Below are positions 32,873-33,180 of a stretch of DNA of 33,180 nucleotides, piece after piece (within the stretch, counting starts at the first letter, position 1; every line of letters begins with the position of its first letter). Made by a program: the position numbers and the translations under genes. Origin of the DNA: Atopococcus tabaci DSM 17538 (GTDB lineage: Bacteria > Bacillota > Bacilli > Lactobacillales > Carnobacteriaceae_A); the NCBI RefSeq assembly GCF_000429585.1, contig NZ_AUCD01000016.1, positions 1-33,180 of the forward strand, given 5' to 3'. The notes below the pieces were generated by a model. It had not been told where the DNA came from and ran no database searches. It saw nothing but the letters and a program-made list of their open reading frames with translations.

Positions 32873-32899
32873 GATAAAGTCCATATAATTGTGTAAAAG
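32873..32899 (+). repeat. left terminal inverted repeat of the IS256-family element
   Basis: A 27-base stretch beginning GATAAAGTCCATATAATTGT corresponds to the IS256 terminal repeat. Its partner copy should be past 33180. Confidence 0.85.
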
Positions 32900-32972
32900 A
32901 TAAAAGGCCATGTAACAGCCCTTTTACGGTACAATGTTTTTAACCACAAAAACATACCCAGGAGGACGTTAC

Positions 32973-33180
32973 ATGACCCAAGTACATTTTACACTGAACA
33001 ACGAAGAGGTTCAAAGTATTATTGAACATTCGGTAAAAGATGAAGTTTCTAAAAATATTTTGACCACTGTTTTCAACCAATTGATGGAAAATCAACGAAC
33101 AGAATATATTCAAGCCGATGACTATGAACGTTCAGAAAGTCGTCAGAGTCAAAGAAATGGCTATTATGAGCGAGACTTTA
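32973..33180 (+). CDS. IS256-family transposase, N-terminal 69 residues
   Basis: The reading frame starts at ATG 32973 with CAGGAGGACG upstream and runs off the window. The first residues are MTQVHFTLNNEEVQ, and SVKDEVSKNILTTVFNQ, QADDYERSESRQ and QRNGYYERDF follow; this is the typical N-terminal (non-catalytic) region of IS256-type DDE transposases of lactic acid bacteria. No frameshift is seen in the visible part. Whether the rest is intact cannot be judged. Confidence 0.95.
   Translation, partial: MTQVHFTLNNEEVQSIIEHSVKDEVSKNILTTVFNQLMENQRTEYIQADDYERSESRQSQRNGYYERDF

Larger units (their letters stand above)
32873..33180 (+). mobile_element. left part of an IS256-family insertion sequence (right end outside window)
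   Basis: The element starts with a terminal repeat closely matching that of IS256 (GATAAAGTCC...TATAATTGTGTAAAAG, 32873-32899). The transposase start is about 75 bases further in. The 8 bases before it (32865-32872, CATTCACA) are the predicted target duplication, to be confirmed at the right end. It lies 141 bases upstream of the sugar-binding-protein gene. Confidence 0.9.

Noticed and set aside
32873-33180. Complete transposon with cargo genes
   Set aside because: Only a left repeat and the transposase start are visible, and the element runs off the window; no cargo can be claimed.

Overview
The window looks like chromosome from a low-GC Gram-positive of the order Lactobacillales. A Carnobacteriaceae or Enterococcaceae-like host is plausible, but the family is inference. 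Evidence: strong AGGAGG-type ribosome binding sites, extended -10 promoters, several TTG starts, ArgR/ArgS/arginine deiminase, a Mn-type superoxide dismutase, a BmrCD/LmrCD-like exporter, CshB, and an IS256-family element typical of lactic acid bacteria. No tRNA, rRNA, CRISPR array, prophage or obvious defence system is visible.

Layout. 1-241 is the 3' end of an unidentified gene. 242-1545 holds promoters, inverted repeats and two small membrane-anchored proteins, one with an HTH-like end and one with a YceG/MltG-like domain. 1604-7852 is a cell-envelope block: a class B penicillin-binding protein, a YfhO-type membrane glycosyltransferase, and a D-Ala-D-Ala ligase gene that is broken in this sequence by an in-frame TAG and a frameshift. 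7987-11393 carries sodA, a DUF1189 membrane protein, the cold-shock helicase cshB and a small membrane protein. 11673-14717 holds convergent zwf and a phosphohexomutase (glucose-6-phosphate node). 14731-18542 is an arginine block: argR and argS diverge around an ARG-box-like site, and arcA faces argS.

18822-22309 is a two-gene heterodimeric ABC exporter. 22458-25368 groups RNA-modification genes: trmL and queG both act at tRNA position 34, and rlmA acts on 23S rRNA. Between queG and rlmA lies a well-formed but unannotated transcription unit (promoter, hairpin, terminator) that looks like a small RNA of about 130 nt. 25384-28640 has an NAD-dependent epimerase-like protein, a DUF2188 protein, a YtxH-like protein and a class I aminotransferase. 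28790-32731 is a sugar ABC importer operon (binding protein, two permeases, YesL/DUF624) with no ATPase gene of its own. The window ends in the left part of an IS256-family insertion sequence placed 141 bp upstream of that operon.

Most gene pairs are separated by clear intrinsic terminators, many bidirectional between convergent genes. I found no convincing new multi-gene system. The points most worth checking are the broken ddl, the sRNA-like unit at 24289-24453, the short hairpin transcript at 365-447, the palindromic operator on the sodA promoter, and the leaders of argS and zwf.
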